NCBI GenBank assembly: GCA_003988855.1 | Contig: QYAI01000083.1 | Span: 57,481 to 121,480 of the forward strand | Length of the DNA: 64,000 nt | Reading direction: 5' to 3' | From: Arachnopeziza araneosa | Lineage: Eukaryota; Ascomycota; Leotiomycetes; Helotiales; Arachnopezizaceae | Part shown: piece after piece, positions 35,003-46,535 of the stretch | Layout: every line of letters starts with the position of its first letter | Position numbering within the stretch: the first letter of the stretch is position 1 | Notes under the pieces: generated by a model | What the model saw: only the letters and a program-made list of their open reading frames with translations | What the model was told of the DNA's origin: nothing | Databases searched by the model: none | Program-made: the position numbers and the translations under genes

Positions 35003-36642
35003 CTAAACATCACCACCAAATCCCACAGGACTTCTCTTCCCACTGTTTTCAGGAATAATAGCCATGGCTTTATATACTTTCCCCATCCCACTTCCACCTC
35101 TATCCACAAGTCTCTGCCACGAACTTTCAACTCTCTTCCTTTTCTCATCATCTCTCAACCCTCTGAGCAACATTTCTGCACGCTCCTTAATCCCCATCGA
35201 TAATAAAAATGTACCTTGCTCAACAGGTCCATGTACCTCGACTCCAGGCGAAGCGGTAAGGGCAGCCTCTGCTAGTGCTAAGAAATCAACGTCTGCTGAT
35301 ATGTCAACCAGCCCAGGTGAGCTGAGGGGCGATACTCGCTTGTGCTCTCGGATCCCTCGTAGAGAGTTGGTGGGAATACTATCTGGTGGTCCATAATCCA
35401 GAATAATAGCTGCTCCAGAGGGCGATGATTTTCGTTCCTTTTTTGAACCACCAATTCTCATGGCGAATTCTCGGGCATATGCATGGGACTCTGGAGATAT
35501 TTCTATGAGAGAATCCGGGATTGACTTTAAAGCTCTATATCTAGGCGACATCTCGGGAAGGTAGCGACTATGTGGTGTGGATGTCTTAGAGAGCGTGAGT
35601 TGAAACTCAGGAGGAGGGTTCTGTGATTGCTGTGATTTGGGTGTTGACAGCGTCGTGTGTGTTGAGCCTGGTGGACTTGGCGAGATTACCATTTCTCGCC
35701 ATTGCGGACCTTTTGCCTGTTTGCTCTTGATTGCTTCTGGAGCGAGTTTGTGTTCTCCCGTTGGAGTTTGGATCGTTTCTTGTGTTGAATGCGAAGGTGC
35801 TACAGACTGAAATGCGTGGATCGGAAGAGCGTCGAAGAACTCGTGAGCCACCATGAATGGCGTTTTATCAGGACCTAAATTGATTAGCTGAGTTTGAGTT
35901 ATGGAACAGTTGAAGTACTTGATGGAATAAAACGTATGTTCTCAGTCCATATTATTGGAAGGTCTGCATATTTACTTATGCTCCGATGTCCAATGGATGT
36001 TTCTTCCATCGGTGCATCTCCACAAAGAAGCTTCTTCTGAGCCTCTCGTAGAGAGGGACTTGTTTCAACCAAGTATACAGCCTCGATGCTTGATGCCATA
36101 GGTTTGAAATTTCTGATAGTCTATGGAATCTATCAGTTCTATATTTCCATTTAGATGGATATATCTCAAGCATACTCTTAATATATCATCCATTAATGTT
36201 CCTCTTCCAGGACCTATTTCTACCAGCTCCACACCTTTCGATTTCTTCCCCTGAGCCATCCATTCTGCAACAAACCAAATACCAATGAGCTCTCCAAATA
36301 TTTGGGATATTTCAGGTGATGTTATAAAGTCTCCTTTTTGACCGAATTGATCCTTTCCCTCCTGGCTTGACATATAATAGCCACCTAAATCAGAGGTCAA
36401 GCACATTCGCATAAACGACGCAAGTGGAACCGGTCCAGTGGCCTTAAAAATTAGCTGCCATATAGAACAGTTAAGGCTTGATTGAATACTGTTATGGCTT
36501 CAGAGAGCTGCTTTGCGAGTGGTGTAGACCACTGCCTCGTCTCTGTAGAAGTCCATCGTACACCATTGTACGAGGTTCGGTGTTTGTTATGCGAGGCATA
36601 TCGCAAACAATTGCGTGCTTTGATTGCAATGTTTGACCTCAT
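35003..36642 (-). CDS. NDUFAF7/MidA-type mitochondrial arginine methyltransferase
   Basis: Family members symmetrically dimethylate an arginine in the NDUFS2 subunit and are needed for assembly of respiratory complex I. Four exons (36642-36490, 36442-36176, 36120-35919, 35874-35003) give 497 residues with introns of 44-55 nt. Seen: a basic, Arg/Ser-rich presequence; LTSDLGGYYMS and GDFITSPEISQIFGELIGIW; the SAM-binding VELVEIGPGRGTLMDDILR (Glu126 onward); EAVYLVETSPSLRE; and FMVAHEFFDALPIHAFQ. A polar, low-complexity insertion follows that last motif. The third donor is chosen by family length; a weaker donor 14 nt upstream would remove five residues. It shares a 135-nt divergent promoter with CDK11. 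Confidence 0.9.
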
Positions 36643-36777
36643 CTTGCTCCTCTATCGTTATAGTCGGCGCGTTTCGAACTCCTGTCTTGGTTCGCAAGGT
36701 TGCGACGAGGCTGAACCTCGAAAATATTTTGGCCTGCCAACCTTGCACGAGCTCCCACCAACCACACATCGACCACC
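36643..36777. promoter_or_regulatory. Compact bidirectional promoter, NDUFAF7/CDK11
   Basis: Only 135 nt separate the two divergent start codons, so both leaders and the core promoter must lie here or overlap the genes. No TATA box is apparent. Confidence 0.6.
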
Positions 36778-38221
36778 ATGGCAAGCAAGATGAAGTCTCG
36801 CTGGGCAGATGACGAAGAAGATGCTGCACTTGAAGCACAACGTAAGCTTGAGAAGGAGGAAAAGAAACGCTTGAAAGCAGAGAAACAGCGCAAGGCAGAC
36901 GAAGCTACAGCCCAAGCACTCAAGCAGCAACAAACAGTGGAATCAGCAGAACAAACGGAGCTTTCCACAAGACCGTTGAAACGTCGAAGATTATCACCAG
37001 AAGCTAATCCTCCCCCTAAAGAAGATCTACCACCCGCGAAGCTCCTACGTTTTCCAGCACCAGATTGGAAAAAATGCAGGAGCGTGGAGGATTTCGAGAA
37101 GCTTAACGATATCGAGGAGGGGGCTTATGGCTGGGTCTCAAGGGCAAAAGATACGACTACGGGAAAGGTGGTTGCGCTGAAGAGGCTGAAGATGGATAAT
37201 GCGAATGACGGAATACCAGTTACGGGACTGAGAGAGATACAGACTTTGATGAACTGTGAGCATCGTAATATTGTTGCTTTAAGAGAGGTTGTTGTAGGAG
37301 AAGATACGAGCAAAATTGAGAAGTAAGTTTACTATATATACCATCGTCAATGGTTGAATTACTGAGTTCTATAGCATCTTCCTAGTCCTCGACTTCCTAG
37401 AACACGACCTTAAAACTCTCCTTGAAGATATGGCAGAGCCTTTTCTAAACTCTGAGATAAAGACCCTTCTCTTACAACTCACATCAGGTGTCTCCTATCT
37501 CCACTCGAATTGGATCCTCCATCGGGATCTTAAAACCTCCAATCTCCTCCTTAACAATCGCGGAGTCCTTAAAATTGCTGACTTTGGCATGGCACGATAT
37601 TTCGGTGATCCTCCTCCAAAAATGACCCAGTTAGTTGTGACGCTATGGTATAGATCTCCAGAGCTTCTTTTGGGAACGGAGAGATATAGCACAGCGGTAG
37701 ATATGTGGAGCATAGGTTGTATATTCGGGGAACTGCTCACCAAAGAGCCTTTGTTACAAGGCAAGAACGAAGTCGACGAATTGTCCAAGATTTTTGAATT
37801 GTGCGGAATTCCGACAGAAGAGACCTGGCCTGGCTTCAAACGTCTCCCGAATGCACGCTCTTTACGTCTTCCCAAAAATCCTGTTTCTCAAGGCTCAGTG
37901 CTCCGAGCCAAATTTCCGTTCCTGACTGCTGCCGGAAGCCAGCTTTTAACGGATCTACTTGCCTTGAATCCAACCAAAAGACCTACGGCAGATGAAGTAC
38001 TGAGCCATCAATTCTTTAGGGAAGACCCCAAACCGAAGAGTACGGAAATGTTCCCTACGTTCCCGAGCAAAGCGGGACAGGAAAAAAGACGGAGAAGAGG
38101 AACACCGAATGCTCCCGTTAGAGGGAAAGTGCCCGAGCTTAATGCTGTGGATTTCAGTGGTATTTTTACAGGTAGAGAGGACGAAGAGAAGGGGGGCGGA
38201 TTCTCGTTGAAGTTAATATGA
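36778..38221 (+). CDS. Cyclin-dependent kinase of the CDK11 (PITSLRE) group
   Basis: CDK11 kinases act in transcription and pre-mRNA processing with L-type cyclins. Two exons, 36778-37322 and 37375-38221, give 463 residues. The N-terminal 90 residues form a charged Lys/Glu-rich helix and an Arg-rich patch, likely nuclear targeting. The kinase domain then starts at about 105. Its glycine loop is EGAYGWV (114-120), the ATP Lys is Lys135, and the cyclin-binding helix reads PVTGLRE (147-153), the PITSLRE equivalent. HRDLK is at 231-235, the DFG Asp at 251, and the activation loop ends in LWYRSPELLLG. The C-terminus after the kinase fold (GQEKRRRRGTPNAPVRGKV) is typical of fungal CDK11. It is divergent from NDUFAF7. 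Confidence 0.9.
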
Positions 38222-39078
38222 GAAATTTGATATCAGATCTTCTCATATGAAGCTTACAGTCAAGGTTTTCCATAAGAGATGTACCTTGTATAAATAAAGC
38301 TTGGGTATTATCTCGGCCCTACGCAGGAGGATCCTCTGCAAACAGACAGTAAGAAAGAACTGATATAATCTCAGCCTTTCACATACTGCTGGGCAGTCAC
38401 TCGATCGGAAGTCCTTAATCTTCTGAGTATTGATTGCTATATATCAATATTAACGCAGTCAACTATGTCTAAACAGTCAACCTCTATTGAAAGTCATTTT
38501 GAACCGCTCAAGGTCAGATTGAATCATATAGCAGAACTCCACCATCTCACAACCGCTGAATAGCAAGGCCCTTCTGTATTTCAAACACGATTTATTGTTT
38601 TGGAAATCAGCAAGGTCTGATTAGGCAGTACCCAAAATAACTCACCTCTAGGTAACCTTGATTTAGGTTATCTAAGTTCCTGTATCCCAATGCAATTTAA
38701 TCCCTGATGTAGTGTCAATTGAACCTGTGCTCTTGACGTGAACTGTTGAAATAACCCTTTGCTTGTCAAGAACCGAGTCAATTTGCTACCTAAGTACTTA
38801 AATCGACCTTTGCCAATAATACGTTAGGCCCTCAGCCATATATTCTCAACTCGAAGCAAATAAACTCCCACATTCATTAGTAGGTAGATATTCTTCTGCC
38901 ACGCTATGCAATCAATCTCCACAACCATTATACAACCCAATCCATATCAAGCCGGAGCGGCACATGCTCAACCCAAACTCCAAAGATCCCTTCCTTTTAC
39001 CCAGCCTTTAATGAGTGTAAATGTAAATGCAGAAACCAATTCACCAAGTCTGAAGTTTGAAACACCAATCTTCTCCAT
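38222..39078. other. Intergenic between convergent genes
   Basis: AT-rich spacer carrying the CDK11 3' UTR and that of the gene ending at 39079. A plus-strand frame at 38906-39235 overlaps the end of that gene antisense and is not supported. Confidence 0.5.
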
Positions 39079-40041
39079 CTACCAAATGATTCCTGTGCCG
39101 CCGACAAACCAAGTAAAACTCAAAACGGTTAAGCAGCCCATGCCTAGGACCATTCCTAAAACCCTTCTCTCCATATCACTTAACGCTCCTGAACAAGTTA
39201 CGCAATTGAACTGGCCCAATGGCGTGTATGCTTGAGGTGAATACATGCCGAATGTATACGAATCAAAGACAGCCAAATATCCAGCCTGAGCGGTAGCGGA
39301 GATACTACTCGCCGCATCGTATATCACGAGCGTATATGTCTCTGTCAACAGCGGGTTCCCCACGGCAGTTGCTTGGTAGGAGCCTGTATCCCACGTTACG
39401 GCGCCCGTGTTATTTGCTACTGTCTGATTCATCTGAATGGTAAATAATTCAGAATTTGCAGAGCAGCTGGCCAAGATGTTGACGGCGGTAGGTGTGGCTT
39501 CTAGAGAGGTGTAGTTCCATCCGAAGGTGACAAAATCGCCAATCTTGAAGTATTGCTGTCCAGAGATGGCTGCTGGGGTCATCATGGAGACTCCACCAGC
39601 AGGGAGACGTGCATCGTAGGATGTGCTGCCTTTGTGGGTTGATGTGGCTGAGTTACTGGCCGAGATGCTATTACTACCAGTGATCGTGCCTGTTTGGCTA
39701 CTTCTTGTGCCCGTTGCACCTTTTGTGTTGGTTCCTGTAACTTTTCCCGAATTGGAAGAGGTATCAGAAGGTGAGGAGTTATCTGTTTCGGTGGGCGCGG
39801 AGGAGTTTGTTTCGGTGGGCGCAGAGGATTGCGTTGGAGTCGGAGTTGCTAACGTTGAACCTGGAGAGTTTATTAGCCCCTATGGAATGTTGTTATTGAT
39901 GCTGAAAAACATACTACCATCTGCTCGTACTATCAATGAATCCAGTTCCGGAAGCCATCTCGGCCAGGGCCATGCTGCAACGAAAGTCGAGAGGTAGAGA
40001 AGAATTATCGAACATAATTGTAAGTTTCTTGAGGTCCTCAT
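39079..40041 (-). CDS. Secreted, C-terminally anchored fungal protein (DUF7137-like)
   Basis: Two exons, 40041-39918 and 39860-39079, with a 57-nt intron, give 301 residues. Seen: a signal peptide ending near VAAWPWP; the WPRWLPELDSLIVRA segment; a Ser/Thr/Gly-rich linker; and a globular domain starting around MMTPAAISGQQYFKIGD, with FGWNYTSL and AVTWDTGSYQA and several N-glycosylation sequons. One C-terminal hydrophobic segment (LGMVLGMGCLTVLSFTWFVG) looks like a membrane anchor. I believe this matches the fungal DUF7137 family, from memory of the WPRWLP and FGWNYTS motifs. Function is unknown; a cell-surface role is inferred. Confidence 0.82.
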
Positions 40042-41376
40042 CGTGTCTTGTTGGTTGTTTACACACACGTCCGCGGTCCAACCTGGGTCTCAGATCCAAC
40101 CCTTTCAATTCCCTCTAATATATCCAAATGTTTCGAAATACGAGAATTGAAAGACTCAAATTATGGAATGCTTGTAATTGAAATCGTCGCCGTCGTCGTA
40201 AAGTATTCGATTTCGAAGTTCTTGTTGAGTTGCCCCTATGCAATCATCAGGCGCGGGACAACTGGCCGAGCAACGCCACTACGAACCTTGAAACCTCCTG
40301 TCTCTCTCAGATCTGTCGAGTCGGCCGAACGAGTGAGGCCTTGAAAGAATAAGAACAAGAACAATCGAGGAAGAATGGAGGAGATAAACCCAGGGTTGTT
40401 CAGGAGAAGAATGTCTGGCGAAAATGGTTCAAGACAAGTTTTAGTATCTTAGCACTAGGGGGCGATTTTCGTATTGGCTGATCATTTCGCGAAAGGGCTG
40501 TGCTCTATTTTAAGGTGAGCGCCGCATCATCAGTCCACTGCCTCTCCAATCACCAACTTGATAGGAAAAATGTTTCTTCCTCGTATTGGAACACGAAGTC
40601 TGTCAATGCAATGCGTCTCAGCTTGAAAATGACATTCTGTGACTGAATAACAGTAAAAGTACCAACTCACGACCTTTTCGAAATCTGTTAGTTTATGCGC
40701 TGTTTCTTAACATCACAATTATGCATTATGATTCCCTGTTTGATCTCAGCGTCGGGCCTAGATCTAGAAGGGTGGATCTTAATGTGCTCTCTCTAAAACA
40801 CTACCTTGCAGCACCTCCATTTCTACAGAAACCGCTGCAACAAACGCGAAGCTCTCACGAGCTCTTTATCATACATACGGTTATCCTTTCCACCATTTTT
40901 GGTTTTCGGACATTATTCTAATCACTGAATGAAGAACATGGCTAGGGGCTTGTTATAATTTTATTCCCTCAATTGCTGGCTGGGTCAATGCCGATCGACT
41001 ATTGAAACCGTCCTAACCGAAGGGGCACAAAGACGCAGAAATGGTGGTGTGCGAGTTGCAACAAAATTGGAATAGGGTGGGAAAGGACGAGCACGGAACC
41101 AGGGAGACTTGGATCCTTCAGAGACTTGGCGGCAGAACAATGCGCACTGTGTGAAGCGCGGACCCCGAAAATAAGAAGTCAATGGTCGAGAGAGGATATA
41201 ACAGACCAACACCGCAAAGATGATAAATTGTATACTCTGGTTGTACTTCATAAAGGTAACATTTGGAAATAAGCTGTAATTTGGTGTTCATAAAGTCATA
41301 AAACTCTTCCTCCGAAAGCCAGCCACAAATCACAGGGACACAAGGAAATCAAACCTCAAACTTATTGGCTTCCCAA
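40042..41376. other. Intergenic, 1.3 kb
   Basis: Promoter region of the gene starting at 40041 and 3' side of the universal stress protein gene. The frames seen are short and lack protein character. Confidence 0.5.
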
Positions 41377-43242
41377 TTACTCCTTCCCATCTTCGTCTTC
41401 ATCTTCATCCTCCTCCTGCTGCTCTTCCTCCTCCTCATCGAGCAAGACACCTCCCTCAGGAACCGATGCCGTGCTATCAGCACTTCCAATTGAAGACTTC
41501 CTTCCGGCCGCGAGAGCAGCTGCTTCGCCGACTTCCATTTCATGAAGTTTCTTCTTCCTTTCAATCTCGGACCCTTCATGCCCATTGCCCAGTAAAGAGT
41601 GTCCTGGCACAGCTTCAAATTCTCCTTCTTCGTCGTCATCACTATATTCATCTACACTGTTCGGGGGACTGTCCAGTTGTAGTTTGGGGCTCCTTATTAA
41701 TGTAGTTGGGCTTGTAGGGCGAGATTCTGGTGAAAGACTGTCTTGTGACGCGCTAGTCACATCACTTTTTCCTCCTCCTGATTCAACTTTTCGAAGTTTT
41801 GAGCTTCCTTCCAATATCGCCGGCCTCATTGTAGGATCAAAACTAGGGGGAAGGCCTAGAGCGGCTGCTACAGCATGAGCTTCAGCATCTGGCCCATTCG
41901 GGATTTCAAAAGTGCTATTTTTGCTTCCAACCTCAATCTCGTGGCCGTCCACTCCACTGTCCCTTAAGAGTCTTGCGTAGCCATATCGAGAAGGATCGTC
42001 TTCTCTCTTCTTCTTCTTCTGCAATCTAAGCTCAGTAGGACGAACAACGACAACCGGTATGGGCGAGTATTGAAGGCACCATTTCGAGAAAGAGTTGCGA
42101 TTGGACATGAGACCTTGAAGGCCCCCTAAACTGCGACCCCGAGTACCAACGACAAGCATGGCAGGTTCATAGAGCTGAATCTGCAGAGTCAATCGTTAAT
42201 AAAGTGCACCAAACGTGAGTTTCTGCCACCTACCATCTTCTGAAAGGTTGTGTGGAGCTTGCCAACTGCAAACTCTAACACGATGCTGATCGCTCGATTT
42301 TCATCATTCCTAAACTGTATATTCTTCAACAACTCCTTGGCCTCTTTCTGGTATTGCCTCCTCTCCAAATTCCGGTCACTCACTACCTTCGCATCTTTAT
42401 CGACAACTCGAACACAAATGATTTCATCTCCATCATCGACAAGCTCCTCCAGCATCCACGATAAGGCAATATCCGAATAATCATTTTCATCTATCCCAAC
42501 CATAAAGGTGCGCGATCGTCTCTTGTATTGATATCCTCTGTGCTTCGCATTCAGAGTGAAGGAAATGGTATTTTTTTCCGTAGCCTCGCCGCCAGCGAAA
42601 TTGTCGAAAGAGACATGTTCCTTGAAGCGACTGGGTGTAGAATTGTCAGTCAGCTCACAAGACAGTTCCATTGCCCCGGCGCATGGTAGCAATTCTCGAC
42701 GGATCAACAGCTGAGAGTCAATGAGGAAGGCTGTCAGAGCCCACTTGGGCGCCCTTGGGCCACGGTGGGGTGGGGTTTTTGGTCACCCGCCTCGTTGTAA
42801 GCGAATTCAAGGCTGAAAAGCTCCCTCTGCAGGAAGAGCGTGGGATGCGCAGCCCGACTCGTACATATATAAGTACCGCTCGATGCCCAATTTCATCTAT
42901 CTCTACATTTTCTTGAACAAATCTCGCAAAAACACGGACAGGGTATGGAGTGACTTACGGAGATGGGGGAGGTGACGAGGTCTTGACCCTGGACGGCGGT
43001 TTCGGTCTTGTCGCTCCAGTTGGCGTGCTGGTCCCGTTAGATTTGAACGAGATGCTCGATGCAGATGAGAGTCGGTGCGCGCGAGACCTCCTTTCTTTTG
43101 ACTGATGGTTTGCTTCGACATGCTCGATGATGGGGTCAAGGGGCGAGCCAAAGAATTCGCTGGTTGGGAGGGTAAGTGGTGAGATGGGAGGTTCGGAAGA
43201 CAGGACCGGAAATGGCACCGAAGAACTGAACGATGGTGACAT
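41377..43242 (-). CDS. Universal stress protein (UspA-fold) with long flanking regions
   Basis: The best model has four exons: 43242-42959, 42826-42764, 42630-42234 and 42180-41377, giving 515 residues. The N-terminal 130 residues are Ser/Pro-rich with a LSTEFFGSPLDPIIEHVE-like conserved block. The Usp domain runs from HRGYQYKRRSRTFMVGIDENDYS through VVGTRGRSLGGLQGLM and SFSKWCLQYSPIPVVVV, with the nucleotide-binding G-x2-G-x9-G pattern. The C-terminal 200 residues are acidic, ending in a Glu/Gln/Asp run. The last intron is certain. Exon 2 and the second intron (weak GTGGCC donor) are chosen because they give an uninterrupted PTPPRFKEHVSFDNF; an alternative keeps an extra segment from 42707. 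The role is probably stress-linked signalling, inferred from the family. Confidence 0.75.
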
Positions 43243-43836
43243 GATCTTGGAACTGTCAGGACTTTAATCTTGTTCGTCGTCTCAAGGTCGAGTCTAGAGA
43301 GACTGCGGTACTGTGGGTCTCATAAATCCCCATTAGCTGTTTGTTTGTTGTGGTTTGCCCGTGAGTGGATTTGGAATGCGAAAGAATTTCGAAAAAGGTG
43401 GTCTTGGAGTCTTCAAGGTCAAATCAAGCCAACCGTAGCGATCTGGGAAGGCGCGATAGCACCGTCACACCAACACCGACTTTTGCATGAATCGAGAGTG
43501 AATAATCAGTCGGCTAGAAAGGAGCAGCATGCCATGCTGGAGGGTGGGAAGGGTACGACTGAGGGTCGGTGTGATGATGTGGAAGGCTGCTTGGCGGCTT
43601 TCAGCCACAAATTTGTCCTAACAGCCTCGTCTAATCGATTACGTTGCCACAAGGTACAGGTAACATTTCTTTTGATTCATTCTCATTGCTCTTAATATAT
43701 CAACAAGTCTGGGCCGCGTGATAGCCCATTAATAAGGCTCACTGCGTAATCTCATTCTATCTATGCCGAAGCCCACTTTTCACCTTATACGCCAGACCAT
43801 GCGAACCCAACGAGCCACCAGAATGAGGTTACTTGA
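43243..43836. other. Intergenic, upstream of the universal stress protein gene
   Basis: A 594-nt spacer with the promoter of the stress protein gene and the eIF3l 3' UTR. The plus-strand frame at 43270-43695 lacks family character. Confidence 0.5.
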
Positions 43837-45367
43837 TTAGTATGTTCGAGCAAGATTTCGAAGATACCAGTCAACTAATTTACGGCCCACCTTTGCCTCG
43901 GAGATGTGAATTAAATCCTGAATGAATCGTTAGCACTATCCTCGATAGCTTATGGCGTGACGAGAATACTTACCCCTTGCATCGCATAATCCAAATCATT
44001 CGAGTTGACAACCTCCCCATCCAACAATCCATTGTCAGTCCACCGAATCTGTCTGCTTCTCTGTTTGTTAACTAACAACCAGCCCCTCAACTTCTCTGGC
44101 TCAACCTCCAAGAAACCGGCTAGCTTTTTAAGATCCATGGTGGTGTAGAGACGGAGATATGATTTAACCGTAGGGCTCCACATGTTGGTCTTGACTTCGT
44201 CCATGAAAATAGCGAGGTGGTGTTCAAGAGGGTCAACGTTAAGCTCTGGGTTGTCAAAGTCAGGAGGAGTCGGAGAGATGAACTTTGGGCAAGAAGAGCG
44301 GAACAATTCCTCAAAGATAGGAAGTGATTCTGGGCCACCACGCTGCAACTTGAGGAGTTGATCGCCATACTTCTCGCGAAGGGCAGTGTGAATGGTATCG
44401 TCGAGTCTGGTTGGGTGGAAAGCCACGCAAATGGCGATCAAGGCGTACATCTGGTCATTCTTCTTTGAGATCGAATCATACTGCGCATTCTTTTGGAAAT
44501 TCTTTGTTCGAGAAACATAGATGAGGATGTGGCTGAACATGCGGATGGCATCAGCGTATCTACGAAGCATCATGTAGGAAAATCCAACATAGTAGTAAGT
44601 GGTGAAGTGCGCAGCCATCACGCGGGCGAACATAGCCTTTTTGTTGAGCTCAATATCATCAAGAGTCTTGAGTGCAAGGCTGAAGTCTCCAAGAAGACAG
44701 TGAACCCTCAAGAGACCGATGATTGAGAAGTATCCTAACATTCGGTACAATGACTTCGATCCATAATCACCTGCCACTGCCATAGGCTCCTCGTTGCGCT
44801 TCATCGCCGCAAGTTGTTCATTGATCTGGGATCGTTGAATAAGGGAGTATAGGACATTTAGAACGCTGTAGCATCCCCAGGTGTTTGGTGCTTCACGGAG
44901 GATCGCAATCTCTTCTTCGTTGTTTCCTTGACGTGCCACACGGTTTCTATATGAGCAGAAGGAGTTGAATTGGTAGATGAACTCGTCGATGACATCCCAA
45001 GCCCAGTAATACTGCCAAATAGTTAGTATTGTCGTACATCAAGTTGTCTAACACAAACCGAAGGTGGTTCAAGGTCGACCGGGCCATCTGAATTCAAAAT
45101 AAAGTGAAACAAGCTGCAATAGTTATCGTAACTTGCAAATTTGACCTCCAGAGGCGCTGAGAAGTCCAGCGGTTGTGCAGCAGCTGCGAGTCTCGACTGG
45201 ATGTCGTCGGTCTGTTGTGCCATGCTCATCGAGTTCACCAACTCTAATTCTTCCATCCCCTCATATTGAACTTGCTCTCTGTAGTCTGCGGCGAGCGCCT
45301 CTTCCTCGACATCAGAATCGTCATCCATTGCTCGTGCCGGAGCACCGCCATTCTGGAAGGCACTCAT
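43837..45367 (-). CDS. Translation initiation factor eIF3 subunit L
   Basis: eIF3l is a PCI-domain subunit of the eIF3 complex, which recruits mRNA and initiator tRNA to the 40S ribosome. Three exons, 45367-45059, 45011-43974 and 43917-43837, give 475 residues, the usual fungal length; both introns are phase 0. Seen: an acidic N-terminus; FASYDNYCSLFHFIL; YYWAWDVIDEFIYQFNSF; the helical repeat region (GYFSIIGLLRVHCLLGDF, AAHFTTYYYVGFSYMMLRRY); the PCI part (SPTVKSYLRLYTTMDLKKLAGFL); and the final exon, with DLIHISEAKVGRKLVDWYL. The small last exon is confirmed by the family's C-terminus. Confidence 0.95.
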
Positions 45368-45860
45368 GTTGTCCTTGTCAAATCGCGTGAAAAGTTGTCG
45401 TCGTGGTGGGGTTGTTCAAATGCACAATTCGTTTATCGTGCGCGGATAATCTTCGGCATAGGCTCTTGCCGAGTATTTTCGACAACAGAATTCAATGTCG
45501 TTTGACGGGCTACTCTATTTATTCTTAACTTATTTCTTTCATTGTTTTCTCTATAATCACCAGTCCATTATTACCACCAGAAATCTGGCTACCTAGGTAC
45601 CTACCTATATCGTGAAAACTTTGAGTTCAATTCACGTGATTGTCATCACCCGTCCTAAGCCGAATTGTGACAAGAGGCCTAGCTTTAGTCGTGTTACTTG
45701 TTTTACTTACAGATTAATCAAGGTTTTTAAATTAATATAGAGCAATGATGGCTTCGCATGAAATCAAAGGGATTGATTCATTTGCTTCTTTATATCGTAT
45801 TGATATCCTCGCTTATTTTGTTTACTCCAGTCCAGCTTCAATTTTAATTAGTATCTTTCC
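45368..45860. other. Intergenic, eIF3l promoter
   Basis: A 493-nt spacer holding the eIF3l promoter and the 3' UTR of the small cysteine protein gene. No gene seen. Confidence 0.5.
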
Positions 45861-46535
45861 TTACATCGGGCCTGTCAATCTCTCTTTTCCCTTGACCATC
45901 TGTGTTTCAAATCCATCTTTCGTCGTTGTACCCGGTAGGTCCTTATATATCACCTCAAGCTCGAACTCGTCAGGATGGATCATTCTATCCTCTTGATCCA
46001 TCAAAAGGATAGGAAGACCAAAATCATCAACTTTCAATTGTTCATTCTCATTCCTAGGAGTTCCAGGCCAAAGAGTCACATTGCTGTGATCTGTTGGAGT
46101 TGGAGATGCCGGCCTAACACAAGTTTCGGCTAGCACATGCTGGCTTAGAGGTAGAGAGGAGACCTCCCCATCCATCGGATCACTCAGAGCCGCTCCTAGT
46201 TCTTCATCTTCATTAGCGCCATCTTCTACAAGTTCCAAGCTTCCATCTTCTAGCACAACAGGGAGTAAGCTCCCATGGTATCCATTCAGATTTCTAGACT
46301 CCAAGATCATCTCTTGCGCGTCAGTGATAGGAACAGCGTGAGCAGCCCAGATGATTGTACATGATGGACAGAATGAATCTTTAACTTTCTGACTATGAAC
46401 TGTTTTGTGAATGGGGGTGGGAAATTTGAAGATACGGGTGAAGAAAGAGAGTTTCGGATACGACTGTGAGCAGGAGACGGAAGTAGTAGTTGTATGTTGA
46501 CAGAAACCGTAGGTTTTTGATAGAACGCGGCACAT
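45861..46535 (-). CDS. Small cysteine-containing protein of unknown function
   Basis: A single exon of 224 residues. The start at 46535 gives MCRVLSKTYGFCQHTTTT, the typical opening of a group of uncharacterised fungal proteins that begin Met-Cys and carry spaced Cys/His (here Cys2, Cys12, His14, Cys22, Cys56, Cys59 with a CPSC pair), suggesting a zinc-binding head. The C-terminal two thirds are acidic and Pro/Ser-rich with no helix-rich domain. No signal peptide or membrane segment is visible, so it is probably intracellular. I do not recognise a function. The upstream overlapping frame to 46992 is not used because it is out of phase and lacks protein character. Confidence 0.55.
   Translation of the reverse strand: MCRVLSKTYGFCQHTTTTSVSCSQSYPKLSFFTRIFKFPTPIHKTVHSQKVKDSFCPSCTIIWAAHAVPITDAQEMILESRNLNGYHGSLLPVVLEDGSLELVEDGANEDEELGAALSDPMDGEVSSLPLSQHVLAETCVRPASPTPTDHSNVTLWPGTPRNENEQLKVDDFGLPILLMDQEDRMIHPDEFELEVIYKDLPGTTTKDGFETQMVKGKERLTGPM

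Noticed and set aside
39623..39997. Plus-strand frame of 124 residues rich in Val/Leu/Glu
   Set aside because: Antisense shadow of the Ser/Thr-rich linker of the secreted anchored protein, which has clear domain and splice support.
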